DNA from: Burkholderia cepacia
Lineage (GTDB): Bacteria; Pseudomonadota; Gammaproteobacteria; Burkholderiales; Burkholderiaceae
Reading direction: 5' to 3'
Length of the DNA stretch: 64,000 nucleotides
Assembly: GCF_001039005.1 (NCBI RefSeq)
Contig: NZ_LDWR01000014.1
Coordinates: 124,001 to 188,000 of the forward strand
Position 1 is the first letter of the stretch. Every line of letters starts with the position of its first letter. The position numbers were made by a program, and so were the translations under genes. The notes under the pieces were generated by a model that saw only the letters and a program-made list of their open reading frames with translations, was not told the DNA's origin and did not search any database. Below, piece after piece: positions 46,801 to 54,755 of this stretch.

Positions 46801-46896
46801 TCCGATCAACAGGATCAGCACGCTGCAAACAAGCGACAGCACCGGCCGCCGCACGAAGATATCGGTGAAACGCGCACCTTGCGTGGTCTGGCTCAT
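43810..46896 (-). CDS. RND multidrug efflux transporter, inner-membrane permease
   Basis: 1028-residue HAE1-type RND permease, proton-driven, inner membrane. Opening FTDIFVRRPVLSLVCSVLIL and GLRSLGALPVRQYPMLE are typical. The proton relay in TM4 is intact (AIGLVVDDAIVVVENIHRH, Asp-Asp near 405) and the TM10 Lys is present (LVTLIGLISKHGILMVSFAN). TM-rich blocks alternate with two large periplasmic loops. It overlaps the membrane-fusion gene by ATGA. Closest in style to MexI/MdtB-type pumps; exact substrate class cannot be told, so no symbol is given. Confidence 0.93.
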   Translation of the reverse strand: MSQTTQGARFTDIFVRRPVLSLVCSVLILLIGLRSLGALPVRQYPMLESATISVETAYPGASQALMQGFVTTPIAQSIATADGIEYLTSTSTQGKSVVKARLRLNANADRAMTEIMAKVQEVKYKMPEGAYDSVITKLTDAPTAVMYLGFSSDTLSIPEITDYVVRVAQPLVTTVPGVASAEIVGGQNLAMRVWLDAARLAAHGLSAADVSAALKANNVQAAPGQLKGALTVADISANTDLTDVAAFGNLVVKSDANGGFVRLRDVATIELGGQQYNASALMNGHRAVNIAINATPSGNPLDIVRGVQALLPTMERSKPASIRIGDVFDVARFVNASIDEVRETIIEAIAIVVVVIFLFLGSFRAVVIPVVTIPLALVGSAALMLAAGFSLNLLTLLAMVLAIGLVVDDAIVVVENIHRHIESGEPPARAALLGAREIASPVIVMTITLIAVYAPIGLMGGLTGSLFREFAFTLAGAVCVSALIALTLSPMLSSLLLDSKMSEGRIARAIEHTLSRVTRGYRHLLHASLAARPAVLVFGAGVLLGIGVLFSGVKRELAPQEDQGSIMLQVKAPQYANLDYLERYAPQVEKVFRSLPEADTSFVLNGVGGANLGFAGVNLVDWSKRTRGAADLQALVQTRANAIAGDQVFTFLLPSLPASSGGLPIQMVLRAPADFKDIFATMDKLKAAASKSGLFAVVDSDLTFDSRAVGVTIDRNQANALGVTMKDIADTLAVLVGENYVNRFDHDGRSYDVIPQVARAERLSSEMLNRYYVKTRSGKMVALSTVVRVSNGSQANALTQFNQLNSATLSAVAAPGVTMGQAVEFLQKQTLPAGYDIDWLGESRQYVQEGNRLTVTFVFALVVIFLVLAAQFESLRDPLVILVSVPLSVCGALVPLYLGFATLNIYTQIGLVTLIGLISKHGILMVSFANELQRTQHLDRRAAIEHAAAVRLRPILMTTAAMVAGLVPLIFARGAGAASRFAIGITVSTGMLVGTLFTLFVLPTVYTLIAKRHREAATSERARVLETV

Positions 46897-47990
46897 CGCA
46901 CGGTCTCCCGTTGCGTGGATGCATCGGCGAGCGCCTGCACCTTCGCGCCCGGCGCGACGCGCAGCTGCCCGGTCGTCACGACCGCATCGCCGGCGCGCAG
47001 CCCGTCCTCGATGACGATGCGGCCCTGGTCGCGCGTGCCGGTGCGCACCTTGCGAACGCGCGCGACGCCGATGCCGCGCCCGTCCCGCTGCTCGACCACG
47101 ACCACGGTGTCGCCGGCCTGCGACGTCTGCACTGCCGTATCCGGTACGCTGATCACCGCGTCGCGGCCCGGCAGCATCAGATGGGCGTCGATATACATGC
47201 CCGGGCGCAGCAACTGGCCGGTATTGGTCACGGTGGCCTGCACGGTGATGTTGCGAGTCTCGTCGCCGACCTGCGGCTCGATGGCCGTCACGCGCCCGTC
47301 GAACGATCGCCCAGGATACGCATCGGTCGTCACGCGCACGGTCTGACCGAGCGCGACGCGGCTCAATGCCTTCTGCGGCACCGTGAAATTCGCATGCAGC
47401 GTGTCGAGATCGGTGAGCGTCGCGATCGCGTCGCCCGGGTTCAGGTACTGCCCGAGATTCACGCGTCGCAACCCGATCACACCGGAGAACGGCGCGCGAA
47501 TCAGCTTCTGCGTGATCACCGCCTGGGTCTCGCGGATATCGGCGCGCGCGGCATCGAGTTCGTAGCGGCGCGCGTCGAAGGTCGCCTTCGGCTCGGCGCC
47601 GTTCGGCGCCAGTTGCTCGGAGCGCGCGAACTGCCGGCGCGTGTAATCCGCCTTCGCCTGCAGCCCGGCAAGCTTCGCCTGTTCGGGCGCGTCGTAGAGC
47701 TGCACGAGCGCTTGACCGGCGCTCACACGCGAGCCCGCGACGAACTGGATGCCGACGATGCGGCCCGCGACTTCCGGCGCGATCGTCACTTGCCGCACGG
47801 CTTCGAGCGAGCCGACCGCGTCGAGCGTCGGCGCCGTCGACTGCGGATTCACGACGACGGTTTCGACCGGCAACGGTGCGGGCGGCGGCACCGGCCGATC
47901 GGCAGCTGACACGCGCTCCGTGCGCCAGAAGAATAATGCGCCGAACAGGACGGCCAGCGCGCCGGCGGTAAAGAACATTGAGCGTCTCAT
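46893..47990 (-). CDS. RND efflux periplasmic adaptor (membrane fusion protein)
   Basis: 365-residue adaptor linking the pump to the outer-membrane channel. N-terminal signal-anchor (MFFTAGALAVLFGALFFW), a lipoyl half-motif VAGRIVGIQFVAGSRVSAGQ, a short alpha-hairpin (QAKADYTRRQFARSEQLAPN), second lipoyl half APFSGVIGLRRVNLGQYLNP, then beta-barrel and membrane-proximal domains. First gene of the operon; the 105 bases upstream to the terminator at 48096 probably hold its promoter. No local repressor gene flanks it on this side. Confidence 0.92.
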   Translation of the reverse strand: MRRSMFFTAGALAVLFGALFFWRTERVSAADRPVPPPAPLPVETVVVNPQSTAPTLDAVGSLEAVRQVTIAPEVAGRIVGIQFVAGSRVSAGQALVQLYDAPEQAKLAGLQAKADYTRRQFARSEQLAPNGAEPKATFDARRYELDAARADIRETQAVITQKLIRAPFSGVIGLRRVNLGQYLNPGDAIATLTDLDTLHANFTVPQKALSRVALGQTVRVTTDAYPGRSFDGRVTAIEPQVGDETRNITVQATVTNTGQLLRPGMYIDAHLMLPGRDAVISVPDTAVQTSQAGDTVVVVEQRDGRGIGVARVRKVRTGTRDQGRIVIEDGLRAGDAVVTTGQLRVAPGAKVQALADASTQRETVR

Positions 47991-48095
47991 GGAGAATTCC
48001 CGATCGAGTCTGTCATGGCATCAGTTTGGACAGGGCGGTATGATCCGGATGTCAATTTTTTGAATTCCTGATTAAATATTTCGCGCACCGGACGC

Positions 48096-48132
48096 AAAAA
48101 AAACCGCATGCCCGGGACGTCGGGTCATGCGG
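48096..48132 (-). terminator. Rho-independent terminator after the DoxX gene
   Basis: On the minus strand CCGCATGACCCG-ACGTCC-CGGGCATGCGG forms a strong hairpin followed directly by eight T residues. It ends the operon that runs from the dioxygenase to DoxX and insulates the efflux operon beyond. Confidence 0.9.
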
Positions 48133-48156
48133 CCAAAAAAGCACCTGCTACGACGG

Positions 48157-48591
48157 TCAGAGGGTCGCAGCAGGCGAGCGCCACGCGTGAAGGGTCCACG
48201 CGCGAGCATACGGATGCGACATCGCCAGCACGACCGCGCCGAACAGCAGCAACGGGTTGGTGCTGACGGCACCGCACATCAGGAACAGCGCGGACAGCGC
48301 GGCCGCCGTGCCGATACCCCAAGCGGTCGCGACGCCGAGCAGGATCGACAGGCCCGCTGCGAGCTCGAGCCAGGGCACGGCGAAATTGACCAGCGCGACA
48401 TGCGGCAATGCGACGTGCCCGATCGCGCCGATCAGTGCGCTTCGCACGGCTTCCGGCGCCGCCGCCGAGCGCGAGACGGCGGCCGTGAGGAACGGCCCGG
48501 CATCGAAGTGTCCGGCCAGCTTCGTGAGGCCGGCCCAGCACCAGAAGGCGCCGAGCACGAGCCGCAGCGCGAGCGCGAGGGCCGTCTTCAT
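48157..48591 (-). CDS. DoxX-family membrane protein
   Basis: 144-residue, four-helix membrane protein: MKTALALALRLVLGAFWCWA then GLTKLAGHFDAGPFL (the DoxX N-terminal pattern), VNFAVPWLELAAGLSILLG, GIGTAAALSALFLMCGAVST and LLLFGAVVLAMS. Its start overlaps the MFS stop by ATGA, so the two are co-translated. DoxX/MauE proteins are often linked to redox or quinone processes. It is the last gene before the terminator. Function in this pathway is not known. Confidence 0.78.
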   Translation of the reverse strand: MKTALALALRLVLGAFWCWAGLTKLAGHFDAGPFLTAAVSRSAAAPEAVRSALIGAIGHVALPHVALVNFAVPWLELAAGLSILLGVATAWGIGTAAALSALFLMCGAVSTNPLLLFGAVVLAMSHPYARAWTLHAWRSPAATL

Positions 48592-49778
48592 CGCGCCACC
48601 TGCGGATGCAGGCGATGCAGTTGCCGGAAGCCGACCATGGTCACGCCCAGCAGGCACGCGAACATGACGGCGATCGCCGCATTCGTTTCGATCGGCAGCG
48701 CGCTGACGACCCCTGACACGATGGAACCGAGCGCCAGCATCAGGCACCCTTGCAGGCTCGCCGCGGCGCCGGCCCGACCCGGGAACAGCGCCATCGAGCG
48801 GGCCATCGCATTGGAGAAGATGAAGCCCTGCGCGAAGGCAATCAGCATGATGCCGCCGAGCGCGGTCGGCAGGATCAGCTCGCCGCCGCTCGAGGCCACG
48901 CAGGCCACCCCGAGGGCAAACGTCGCGATGCCGCCGCGCATCAGCTGCTCGCCGCTGTAGCGGCGGATCAGGCTCCGGTTCAGTGTCGTGCCGCCGAGGT
49001 AGCACAGCCCGACGCCAAGCGCCGTCGAGCCGAAATACGACGCGGAATGACCGAGACGGAACTGCACGATGTACGGGCCGATCACGTTCCACATCAGGAA
49101 CGCGGAAAAACTCATCCCGAGCATCGCGACCGCCGACAGGAAATGCGGATCGGACAGGATCTCACGGTAGCCCGCGATGGTTTGCCGCGGCGTGCGCCGC
49201 AGTTCCGGCCGCAACGTCTCGCGCAGACCGGCGAACGCGAACGACAGCACGACGAGGCCGTACCCGCAATAGACGACGAAGTTCCAGCGCCAGCCGGCCC
49301 ATTCCTGTACGTGTCCGCCGATATACGGCGCGATCACGGGGCCGAGGCCGAATGCCAGGCTGAGATAGACGATCGCGACGCGGAAGCGGTCGCCCTTCAG
49401 CCGGTCGACCAGCACGGCGCGCGCGACGACCTGGCAGGAGCCGATCGCGAAGCCCTGGATCGCGCGCCCGATCATCAGCACCTCGAACGATGGGGCGACG
49501 ACCGCGAGCACGCTGCCGGCGATGAACAGCGCGAGGCCGAACAGCACCGACGGGCGGCGGCCCCACCAGTCGGCGAGCATGCCGAATGCGAGTTGGCCGA
49601 TCGCATAGAACACGAGCGTGATCGTGATCGTGTTCTGCATCATGCTCGGCGCGACGTTGAGTTCTCGACCGATGGCCGGAATGCTCGGCGCATAGAGGTC
49701 GATCGCGATCCCGCCGACGCTGTTGATCAGCGGCGCCAGGAACACGAGAAAGTTTTCGTATCGTTTGGAATCGGACAT
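48588..49778 (-). CDS. Bcr/CflA-type MFS efflux transporter
   Basis: 396-residue, 12-helix major facilitator. Signature: GGIAIDLYAPSIPAIGRELN in TM1 (typical of Bcr/CflA), loop 2-3 motif FGMLADWWGRRPSVLFGLAL, and GRAIQGFAIGSCQVVARAVL with drug/H+ antiporter character. Start ATG 49778 (MSDSKRYENFL) has AGGAACGTCCCC upstream; an ATG at 49817 would add 13 residues. Lies 57 bp after the hemolysin-family gene in the same operon; it may export the product of the dioxygenase/ligase or protect from it. Confidence 0.87.
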   Translation of the reverse strand: MSDSKRYENFLVFLAPLINSVGGIAIDLYAPSIPAIGRELNVAPSMMQNTITITLVFYAIGQLAFGMLADWWGRRPSVLFGLALFIAGSVLAVVAPSFEVLMIGRAIQGFAIGSCQVVARAVLVDRLKGDRFRVAIVYLSLAFGLGPVIAPYIGGHVQEWAGWRWNFVVYCGYGLVVLSFAFAGLRETLRPELRRTPRQTIAGYREILSDPHFLSAVAMLGMSFSAFLMWNVIGPYIVQFRLGHSASYFGSTALGVGLCYLGGTTLNRSLIRRYSGEQLMRGGIATFALGVACVASSGGELILPTALGGIMLIAFAQGFIFSNAMARSMALFPGRAGAAASLQGCLMLALGSIVSGVVSALPIETNAAIAVMFACLLGVTMVGFRQLHRLHPQVAR

Positions 49779-49835
49779 GGGGACGTTCCTGAAATGACGG
49801 GACAGGCCGACGCACATGCGTGCGGCCCGTCGGGA

Positions 49836-50462
49836 TCAGTGACCGTTTGCGGCCAGTTCGACCTGCCTCAGCGGCATGCGCGCCGACGGTGCATCGTCGA
49901 GCGGGCTCCACATTGGCAGATCGTTGCGGGCGGCCAGGTCGTCGATCTTCACCATGATGACGCGCGGCGCGTTGTCGTAGTACGTGCCCCAGTCGACATG
50001 CGTGTCACGTACCCGGCTCACGCACGCGGGGCCGAGATCGTCGTAGGCGATCTGCAGCGACTGCACGATGTGGCGCACCCGCTCCGTCGCCGTCATCAGC
50101 ACGTACCGGTAGTGATGCTGGGCCAGCGTGCGGAACACATTCGAGATCAGGTAGCGCCCGGCGCCCTTCGAGCCGAACGACGAGAACTGCCCGAGTTCGA
50201 CGAGTTCCGCGCGCGACAGCCCGTACAGGCGCGTGAGCGACTCGTCGAGGTAGTGTTCGGAGAACAGCGGCGCGCTGTCCCCCCAACTGAGCCCCACGCA
50301 CGCATAGCCGGGCAACGACATCGCGCGGTCGGTCAGGCACCAGAACTGGTCCGGCCGTGGCTCGGGCCGCGCGCCGTGCGCCTGGTAGTAATGCTGCGTG
50401 ACCGCGAGCTGGATCTGGCGATAGGCGCCGTGACCCGGATGGAAGGTTCGTACGATGTGCAC
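49836..50462 (-). CDS. Thermostable-hemolysin family protein
   Basis: 208-residue protein matching the T_hemolysin family named for Vibrio delta-VPH: YRQIQLAVTQHYYQAHGARP, GYACVGLSWGDSAPLFSEHY, LVELGQFSSFGSKGAGRYLI and HHYRYVLMTATERVRHIVQS. The fold has GNAT-like features (acyltransferase-type strand and helix order), so a role as an acyl or amide transferase is possible despite the name. No signal peptide. Located 13 bp after the AMP-ligase gene, its probable functional partner. Hemolytic activity should not be assumed. Confidence 0.75.
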   Translation of the reverse strand: MHIVRTFHPGHGAYRQIQLAVTQHYYQAHGARPEPRPDQFWCLTDRAMSLPGYACVGLSWGDSAPLFSEHYLDESLTRLYGLSRAELVELGQFSSFGSKGAGRYLISNVFRTLAQHHYRYVLMTATERVRHIVQSLQIAYDDLGPACVSRVRDTHVDWGTYYDNAPRVIMVKIDDLAARNDLPMWSPLDDAPSARMPLRQVELAANGH

Positions 50463-50475
50463 GTTGGGCTCCCGG

Positions 50476-51951
50476 TCAGTACAGCGACGCCGCGTGATCG
50501 CGCTCGATCAACTGGCGGCGCGGCCGCCCGGTGACCGTGTAGTAGTCCTTGCGGAAGCGCTCGATATCGGTCACCACCCTGACCCGCCGAACCCGCGCGA
50601 AATCCGCGAGCCGCGGTTCGAGCCGCGCCATCTCGTCGCGCACCGCCGCTTCGTCGTGCGCGGACAGCACGATCGCCGCCGGCTCCTCGCGTCCTTCGCC
50701 GAACACCACGATGTCGTCGATCAGCGCGCTTTCCTTGTAGACCGTCTCCACCCACTCCGGCGAGATGTTGCGTGCCGTCGACAGGATGATCACGTGCTTC
50801 TTGCGGCCGGTGATGTACAGGAAGCCGTCGACGATCTCGGCGATGTCGCCGGTATGCAGGTAACCGTCGGTCAGCTCGCACGACGTGTCGTCCGAGTTGT
50901 AGTAGCCCGCGCAGAGGGTCGGCGTGCGCACCCGCAGCTCGCCGTCGACGATCACCGGCAGGATTCCGTCGAGCAACGTGCCGGCCGAGCCGATACGGCG
51001 CTGGCCCGGGTAGTTCAGCGAGATGATCGAGCTGTTCTCGCTGAGCCCGTAGGCCTCGTAGACCTGCACGCCGCGCTTGTCCAGCGATTCGAGCACGGTG
51101 GCCGGAATCTTCGCGCCGCCCGTGATGATGTGCGGGTTGCGGCGGCCGAACAGCTGCGTCACGCTGGTCGATTCGAGCAGCGCGTCGGCTTCCTCGAGCA
51201 GCTTCGGCGGCAGGTACAGGAAGTTCGGATCGACGCGGGCGATCAGGTCCAGGTAGTCGCGCGCATTTCCGCTGCGCGAGCCGTACTCGGCGTAGTTCGC
51301 CGGCATCAGCGTCAGCGAGCCGCCGGACAGCACCGGCAGGAACACGCCGAGCACCTGCTCGATCAGCAGGCTCATCGGCACGATCGACAGGTAGTCGAGC
51401 GGGCCGGCCGGCACGCGCTTCAGTACATTGGTCACGAGCAGGCCGACGGCCTCGTCGCGGATCTTCACGCCCTTCGGCTTCGAGGTTGTGCCGGACGTAT
51501 GGATGATCCCGCAGATGCCGGGCTCGATCCGCTCGCCGGCGCGTGCGCCGGCTGCCGGCCACGCGTCGCGCCCGCTCGCGGCGTCGAGGCAGGCGATGCC
51601 CGGCAGGATCGCGCCGATGCGCGCGGCGGTATGCGCATCCTGCGTGAAGATCGCGGTCGCCTTGTGCAGCAGGCTGCCGATCTGCTCGTCGGAGAATTCG
51701 ATCGGTACCGGCAGCAGCACGGCCTTCACGCGGAAGATGGCGAGCATCGTCGCGACCCACGTGTAGCTGGAGCGTGCGGCGACCCCGAACACGAGGCCGC
51801 TGCAGTCGCCGTACACGTCCTGCAGTGTGGCGGCGATACGCGCGACGTCCGCGCGCAGTTCGTCCAGCGAGTATTCGCGGCCGTCCATTTCCTTCACGAC
51901 GACGCGGTTCGGTGCTTCGGCGAAATGACGTTCGATGAGTGCGCTGATCAT
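50476..51951 (-). CDS. AMP-forming acyl/amino-acid ligase (ANL superfamily)
   Basis: 491-residue adenylate-forming enzyme. P-loop IIHTSGTTSKPKGVKIRD, aromatic/Asn-type motif VYEAYGLSENSSIISL, YLHTGDIAEIVDGFLYITGR with hinge RKKHVIILSTARNISPEWVE. The usual catalytic Lys of the last motif (TxTGKxKR) reads TVTGRPRR (Arg476), so either a neighbouring Lys (468) serves or thioester/adenylation chemistry is modified. Shorter than typical acyl-CoA synthetases. Start overlaps the dioxygenase stop by ATGA with AAGGAAG as ribosome-binding site. It probably activates a carboxylic acid for the adjacent T_hemolysin-family protein. Substrate unknown. Confidence 0.85.
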   Translation of the reverse strand: MISALIERHFAEAPNRVVVKEMDGREYSLDELRADVARIAATLQDVYGDCSGLVFGVAARSSYTWVATMLAIFRVKAVLLPVPIEFSDEQIGSLLHKATAIFTQDAHTAARIGAILPGIACLDAASGRDAWPAAGARAGERIEPGICGIIHTSGTTSKPKGVKIRDEAVGLLVTNVLKRVPAGPLDYLSIVPMSLLIEQVLGVFLPVLSGGSLTLMPANYAEYGSRSGNARDYLDLIARVDPNFLYLPPKLLEEADALLESTSVTQLFGRRNPHIITGGAKIPATVLESLDKRGVQVYEAYGLSENSSIISLNYPGQRRIGSAGTLLDGILPVIVDGELRVRTPTLCAGYYNSDDTSCELTDGYLHTGDIAEIVDGFLYITGRKKHVIILSTARNISPEWVETVYKESALIDDIVVFGEGREEPAAIVLSAHDEAAVRDEMARLEPRLADFARVRRVRVVTDIERFRKDYYTVTGRPRRQLIERDHAASLY

Positions 51952-52877
51952 GCGATGGCTTCCTTGCGATAGCTTTGGGCACCGAAGATGCGGCGTCCCG
52001 TGTCCGCGAGGCGGCGGCGGCCATGCATCACGCGGCTGTTGTCGATTGCGACGATGTCGCCCTTGTTCCAGAACAGGTCATACGTGTAGCGGGCGGTCAC
52101 GTCCTTGATTTCGTCCCAAACCTCGAAATCGATGTCGGTGCCGTCGGCCCAGGTGATCAGCGGCGGCTCGTAGTTCACGCTCGGTCCGAGCAGCGAGTTG
52201 CAGAACGCGCGGCGGCCGGAGAAGCAGCTGGTGGTGATCGCGTCGGTCACGCGCTCGGACGACACGAGGAACGGGTCGAGACGGCGATACTGCTGGCCGC
52301 GCACGCGCTGGTTGACGACCTCGAGATGCGAGTCGTTCACTTCGTCGGCCGGCACCTGCAGCTCGATGCTCAGGAAGCGCTGCACGTTCGGCCAGGGAAT
52401 GCGGCGCGCATACTTGATCTGGCGCTGCTCGAACAGGCGACGCACGGCCGGCGTCAGTTCGTGCAGCACGCGCTGCCCGTCGCAGATCGTCGTCTCGGAG
52501 CCGACGCGCGCCGGCTCGAGGCAGTAGAACCATTGCAGGTCGGGCGTGAACGGCAGGTTGCCGTTTTCGCGGTGCAGGCCCATTTCGAGCGCGCCGGCAT
52601 CGATCTCCGCGGTGTTCTCCGTCGAGGTCTTGCGCGCCGGGTCGAACGTGACGCGCGCCGAATGCTGGCTGACGAAACGGTTGAAATCCTCGAGCGAGTC
52701 CGCGAAATTGCGGTAGATCACGACGCCCGAGTGGGCGAGCTGCTCGTACAACTGGTCGGTATCGACAAGATCGATCGCCTTCTGGCCCGGTTCGAGGCTT
52801 TCGATCAACTCGAAGCCGAAACGCGGCAATGGTTTGTGCTGAACCTGCGCAGTGACTACGTCAACTACATCCATCAT
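51948..52877 (-). CDS. TauD/TfdA-like Fe(II)/2-oxoglutarate dioxygenase
   Basis: 309-residue enzyme of the TauD/TfdA family. GVVIYRNFADSLEDFNRFV near the N-terminus, metal region LEMGLHRENGNLPFTPDLQW (His102, Glu104), FYCLEPARVGSETTICDG, distal His in DIVAIDNSRVMHGRRRLADT (His285) and the 2-oxoglutarate Arg in GRRIFGAQSYR (Arg295 or Arg296). The facial triad is HxE...H instead of the usual HxD...H. The start is ATG 52877 after GAGAGGCAACC. First gene of the five-gene operon, downstream of a LysR regulator on the same strand. Likely hydroxylates, desaturates or oxidises a small substrate. Confidence 0.85.
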   Translation of the reverse strand: MMDVVDVVTAQVQHKPLPRFGFELIESLEPGQKAIDLVDTDQLYEQLAHSGVVIYRNFADSLEDFNRFVSQHSARVTFDPARKTSTENTAEIDAGALEMGLHRENGNLPFTPDLQWFYCLEPARVGSETTICDGQRVLHELTPAVRRLFEQRQIKYARRIPWPNVQRFLSIELQVPADEVNDSHLEVVNQRVRGQQYRRLDPFLVSSERVTDAITTSCFSGRRAFCNSLLGPSVNYEPPLITWADGTDIDFEVWDEIKDVTARYTYDLFWNKGDIVAIDNSRVMHGRRRLADTGRRIFGAQSYRKEAIA

Positions 52878-53068
52878 GGTTGCCTCTCAGTGTGGTTGGT
52901 CTTGAGTTCGAAGCGCGGCTTCGTCGAACACTGACCAATCTACCGACACGGCTGGGCAGACCGTTTTAAAAATTAAATGGAGAATGTAAATTTTGTTTAG
53001 GGTCCTGCAAGGAAGCCGGCCTTTGCTTCCTCACCGTCAACAAACCGGACGCGGGCCGGGGCCGGTTG
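52878..53068 (-). promoter_or_regulatory. Promoter region of the dioxygenase operon with LysR-end hairpin
   Basis: An AT-rich centre (52968-52998) lies between the LysR gene end and the dioxygenase start. GGAAGC-N8-GCTTCC at 53011-53030 is a hairpin that could end LysR transcription, although no T-run follows. Operon promoter and LysR-binding site are expected here; no exact boxes are assigned. Confidence 0.45.
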
Positions 53069-54025
53069 TTACGCTCGGGGCAGTTCCCCCGGCTCGAGTG
53101 CGTTCGCGCTCGCGAGATCCTTGAACAGCGTGCGCATCGTGCGGATGTCGGGGTTCTTTTCCATCTGGGTGGACCAGATGACGTCGAGGGTGAAGGTCGG
53201 GAAGCCGAGCGGCACCTCGCAAATCTGCACGGCGGCCGGAATCGACAGGTAGGGAATCAGGCGCCGCGGCAGGATCAGGACGACCGGTAGCCGCGCGACG
53301 ATATTCAGGCAGGCCTGGTAAGTGTTCGCCCGCGCGACGATGTTGCGCGACCGTCCGAGCTTTTCGAGCCAGCCGTCGATCATGTTCCGCTCGGAAATCC
53401 ACGGCGTCGGAAAGACGTGGTGCATGTCGCAGAACTCGTCGAGCGATACGCGTGTCGACGGGGCAAGTGTGCGCGACGCGGTCAGGCACACGAACGTGTC
53501 GGACAGGACGGATTCCCATTGCAGGTCGGGATGGAGCCGGTGATAACCGGGACCAAAGCCGATCGCGAAATCAATTTCGCCGGCCAGCAGCCGTTCGACC
53601 GGCAGTTCGCGGCCAAGCCGGTCGACGACCAGCGAGGTTTCCCGGCCACGCTTCATGAACGACTCGAGCACGCCCGGCAACAGCAGCAGCTCGAAGTACT
53701 CGGGTGCGCATACGCGAATGACGCGGCGCGCCGACGCGACGACCTGATCGTCATCCATGTCCGCGCAGTGGTTCACGGCGTCGATCACGTTACGCAGATA
53801 AGGCTCGATGGCCTCGGCCTTGGACGTCGCGACGAGACTGCCGTGATCGACGTCGAACAACGCGTCGTGGAAGCAGTTGCGCAGCCGTTTCAGGCAATAA
53901 CTGACGGTCGGCTGGCTGATGCTCATGACTTCAGCGGTGCGTCGCGCACTTTTGTGTTCGTACAGGCACAGGAACACCATCACGTCCTGCAGATCAAGTT
54001 GGCGCAATACGTTGTTGTTGAGCAC
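53069..54025 (-). CDS. LysR-family transcriptional regulator
   Basis: 318-residue regulator. N-terminal helix-turn-helix: LDLQDVMVFLCLYEHKSARR, MSISQPTVSYCLKRLRNCFH. The effector-binding domain covers ~95-300 (IRVCAPEYFELLLLPGVLES, AGEIDFAIGFGPGYHRLHPD, VVLILPRRLIPYLSI). GTG start at 54025 with CAGGAAATAAC upstream. It resembles NodD/SyrM/LeuO-like members in the N-terminal pattern (LRQLDLQDVMVFLCL). Upstream of, and on the same strand as, the dioxygenase operon; probable activator of it. Confidence 0.85.
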   Translation of the reverse strand: MLNNNVLRQLDLQDVMVFLCLYEHKSARRTAEVMSISQPTVSYCLKRLRNCFHDALFDVDHGSLVATSKAEAIEPYLRNVIDAVNHCADMDDDQVVASARRVIRVCAPEYFELLLLPGVLESFMKRGRETSLVVDRLGRELPVERLLAGEIDFAIGFGPGYHRLHPDLQWESVLSDTFVCLTASRTLAPSTRVSLDEFCDMHHVFPTPWISERNMIDGWLEKLGRSRNIVARANTYQACLNIVARLPVVLILPRRLIPYLSIPAAVQICEVPLGFPTFTLDVIWSTQMEKNPDIRTMRTLFKDLASANALEPGELPRA

Positions 54026-54117
54026 GTTATTTCCTGATCGTTGTTGTTGTCACTGTTTCAGGCCCCTCGCAAAACCCGGCCAGATATCGCATGAGCGTAC
54101 GCTCTCCCCTGTCGCCG

Positions 54118-54648
54118 CTAATCCTCGCCGTCCGCCGGCAGTGCCTCGCCCGGCAGCGCGAGCAGCGCGCGCTTCAGTAACGCGGCGAGCGTCGTACGCG
54201 CGTCGCCGTCCAGGCCGCCGAGCAACAGGTTCTGGGTGTCGACGTGAACGTCGACGGCACGGTCGATCAGTTCGAGGCCTGCTTTCGTCAACCGCACGGC
54301 AAGTCCCCGGCCGTCCTGCGGATTCGGCACGCGCTCGACGAAGCCGGCCTGTTCGAGCCGCATCAACCGGTTGGTGATCGCCCCCGACGTGATCATCAGC
54401 GAGCGATAGAGCTGCGTCGGCGACAGCTCGTACGGCTTGCCCGCCCGCCGTAACGTTGCCAATACATCGAATTCGCCTTCCTTGAAGCCGAACGGCGACA
54501 GCGCTTCGGCGCGCGCCTTTTCGCAATGCTTCGCGAGCCGCGCCAGCCGTCCAAAGATTTCCATCGACGCGACGTCGAGTTCCGGACGCTGGCCATGCCA
54601 TTGCGCAACGACGTGGTCGACGTGATCTTCCTGGCCCCGCACGGTCAT
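54118..54648 (-). CDS. MarR-family transcriptional regulator
   Basis: 176-residue winged-helix regulator: FGFKEGEFDVLATLRRAGKP, LSPTQLYRSLMITSGAITNR, MRLEQAGFVERVPNPQDGRG and LAVRLTKAGLELIDRAVDVH are the MarR core with the wing Asp-Gly-Arg. Start ATG 54648 (MTVRGQEDHVDH), preceded by GAGGACATGC; upstream in-frame ATG 54771 is rejected because it overlaps the divergent gene. Divergent from an alpha/beta hydrolase (107-bp gap), which it may repress. The 54026-54117 gap is short and gene-free. Confidence 0.88.
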   Translation of the reverse strand: MTVRGQEDHVDHVVAQWHGQRPELDVASMEIFGRLARLAKHCEKARAEALSPFGFKEGEFDVLATLRRAGKPYELSPTQLYRSLMITSGAITNRLMRLEQAGFVERVPNPQDGRGLAVRLTKAGLELIDRAVDVHVDTQNLLLGGLDGDARTTLAALLKRALLALPGEALPADGED

Positions 54649-54755
54649 GCATGTCCTCTCATTCGAAGATGCGCTCGATGAGCGCTTGTCATCAATATAT
54701 CTCAATATTAAGATAACCACGAGGGCGCCCGTGCGCACGTCACTGGAGCAGACAA

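Noticed and set aside
44059-47346. 1095-codon plus-strand frame opposite the RND pump
   Set aside because: Extreme His/Arg/Asp composition and no domain; it is the mirror frame of the pump and adaptor genes.
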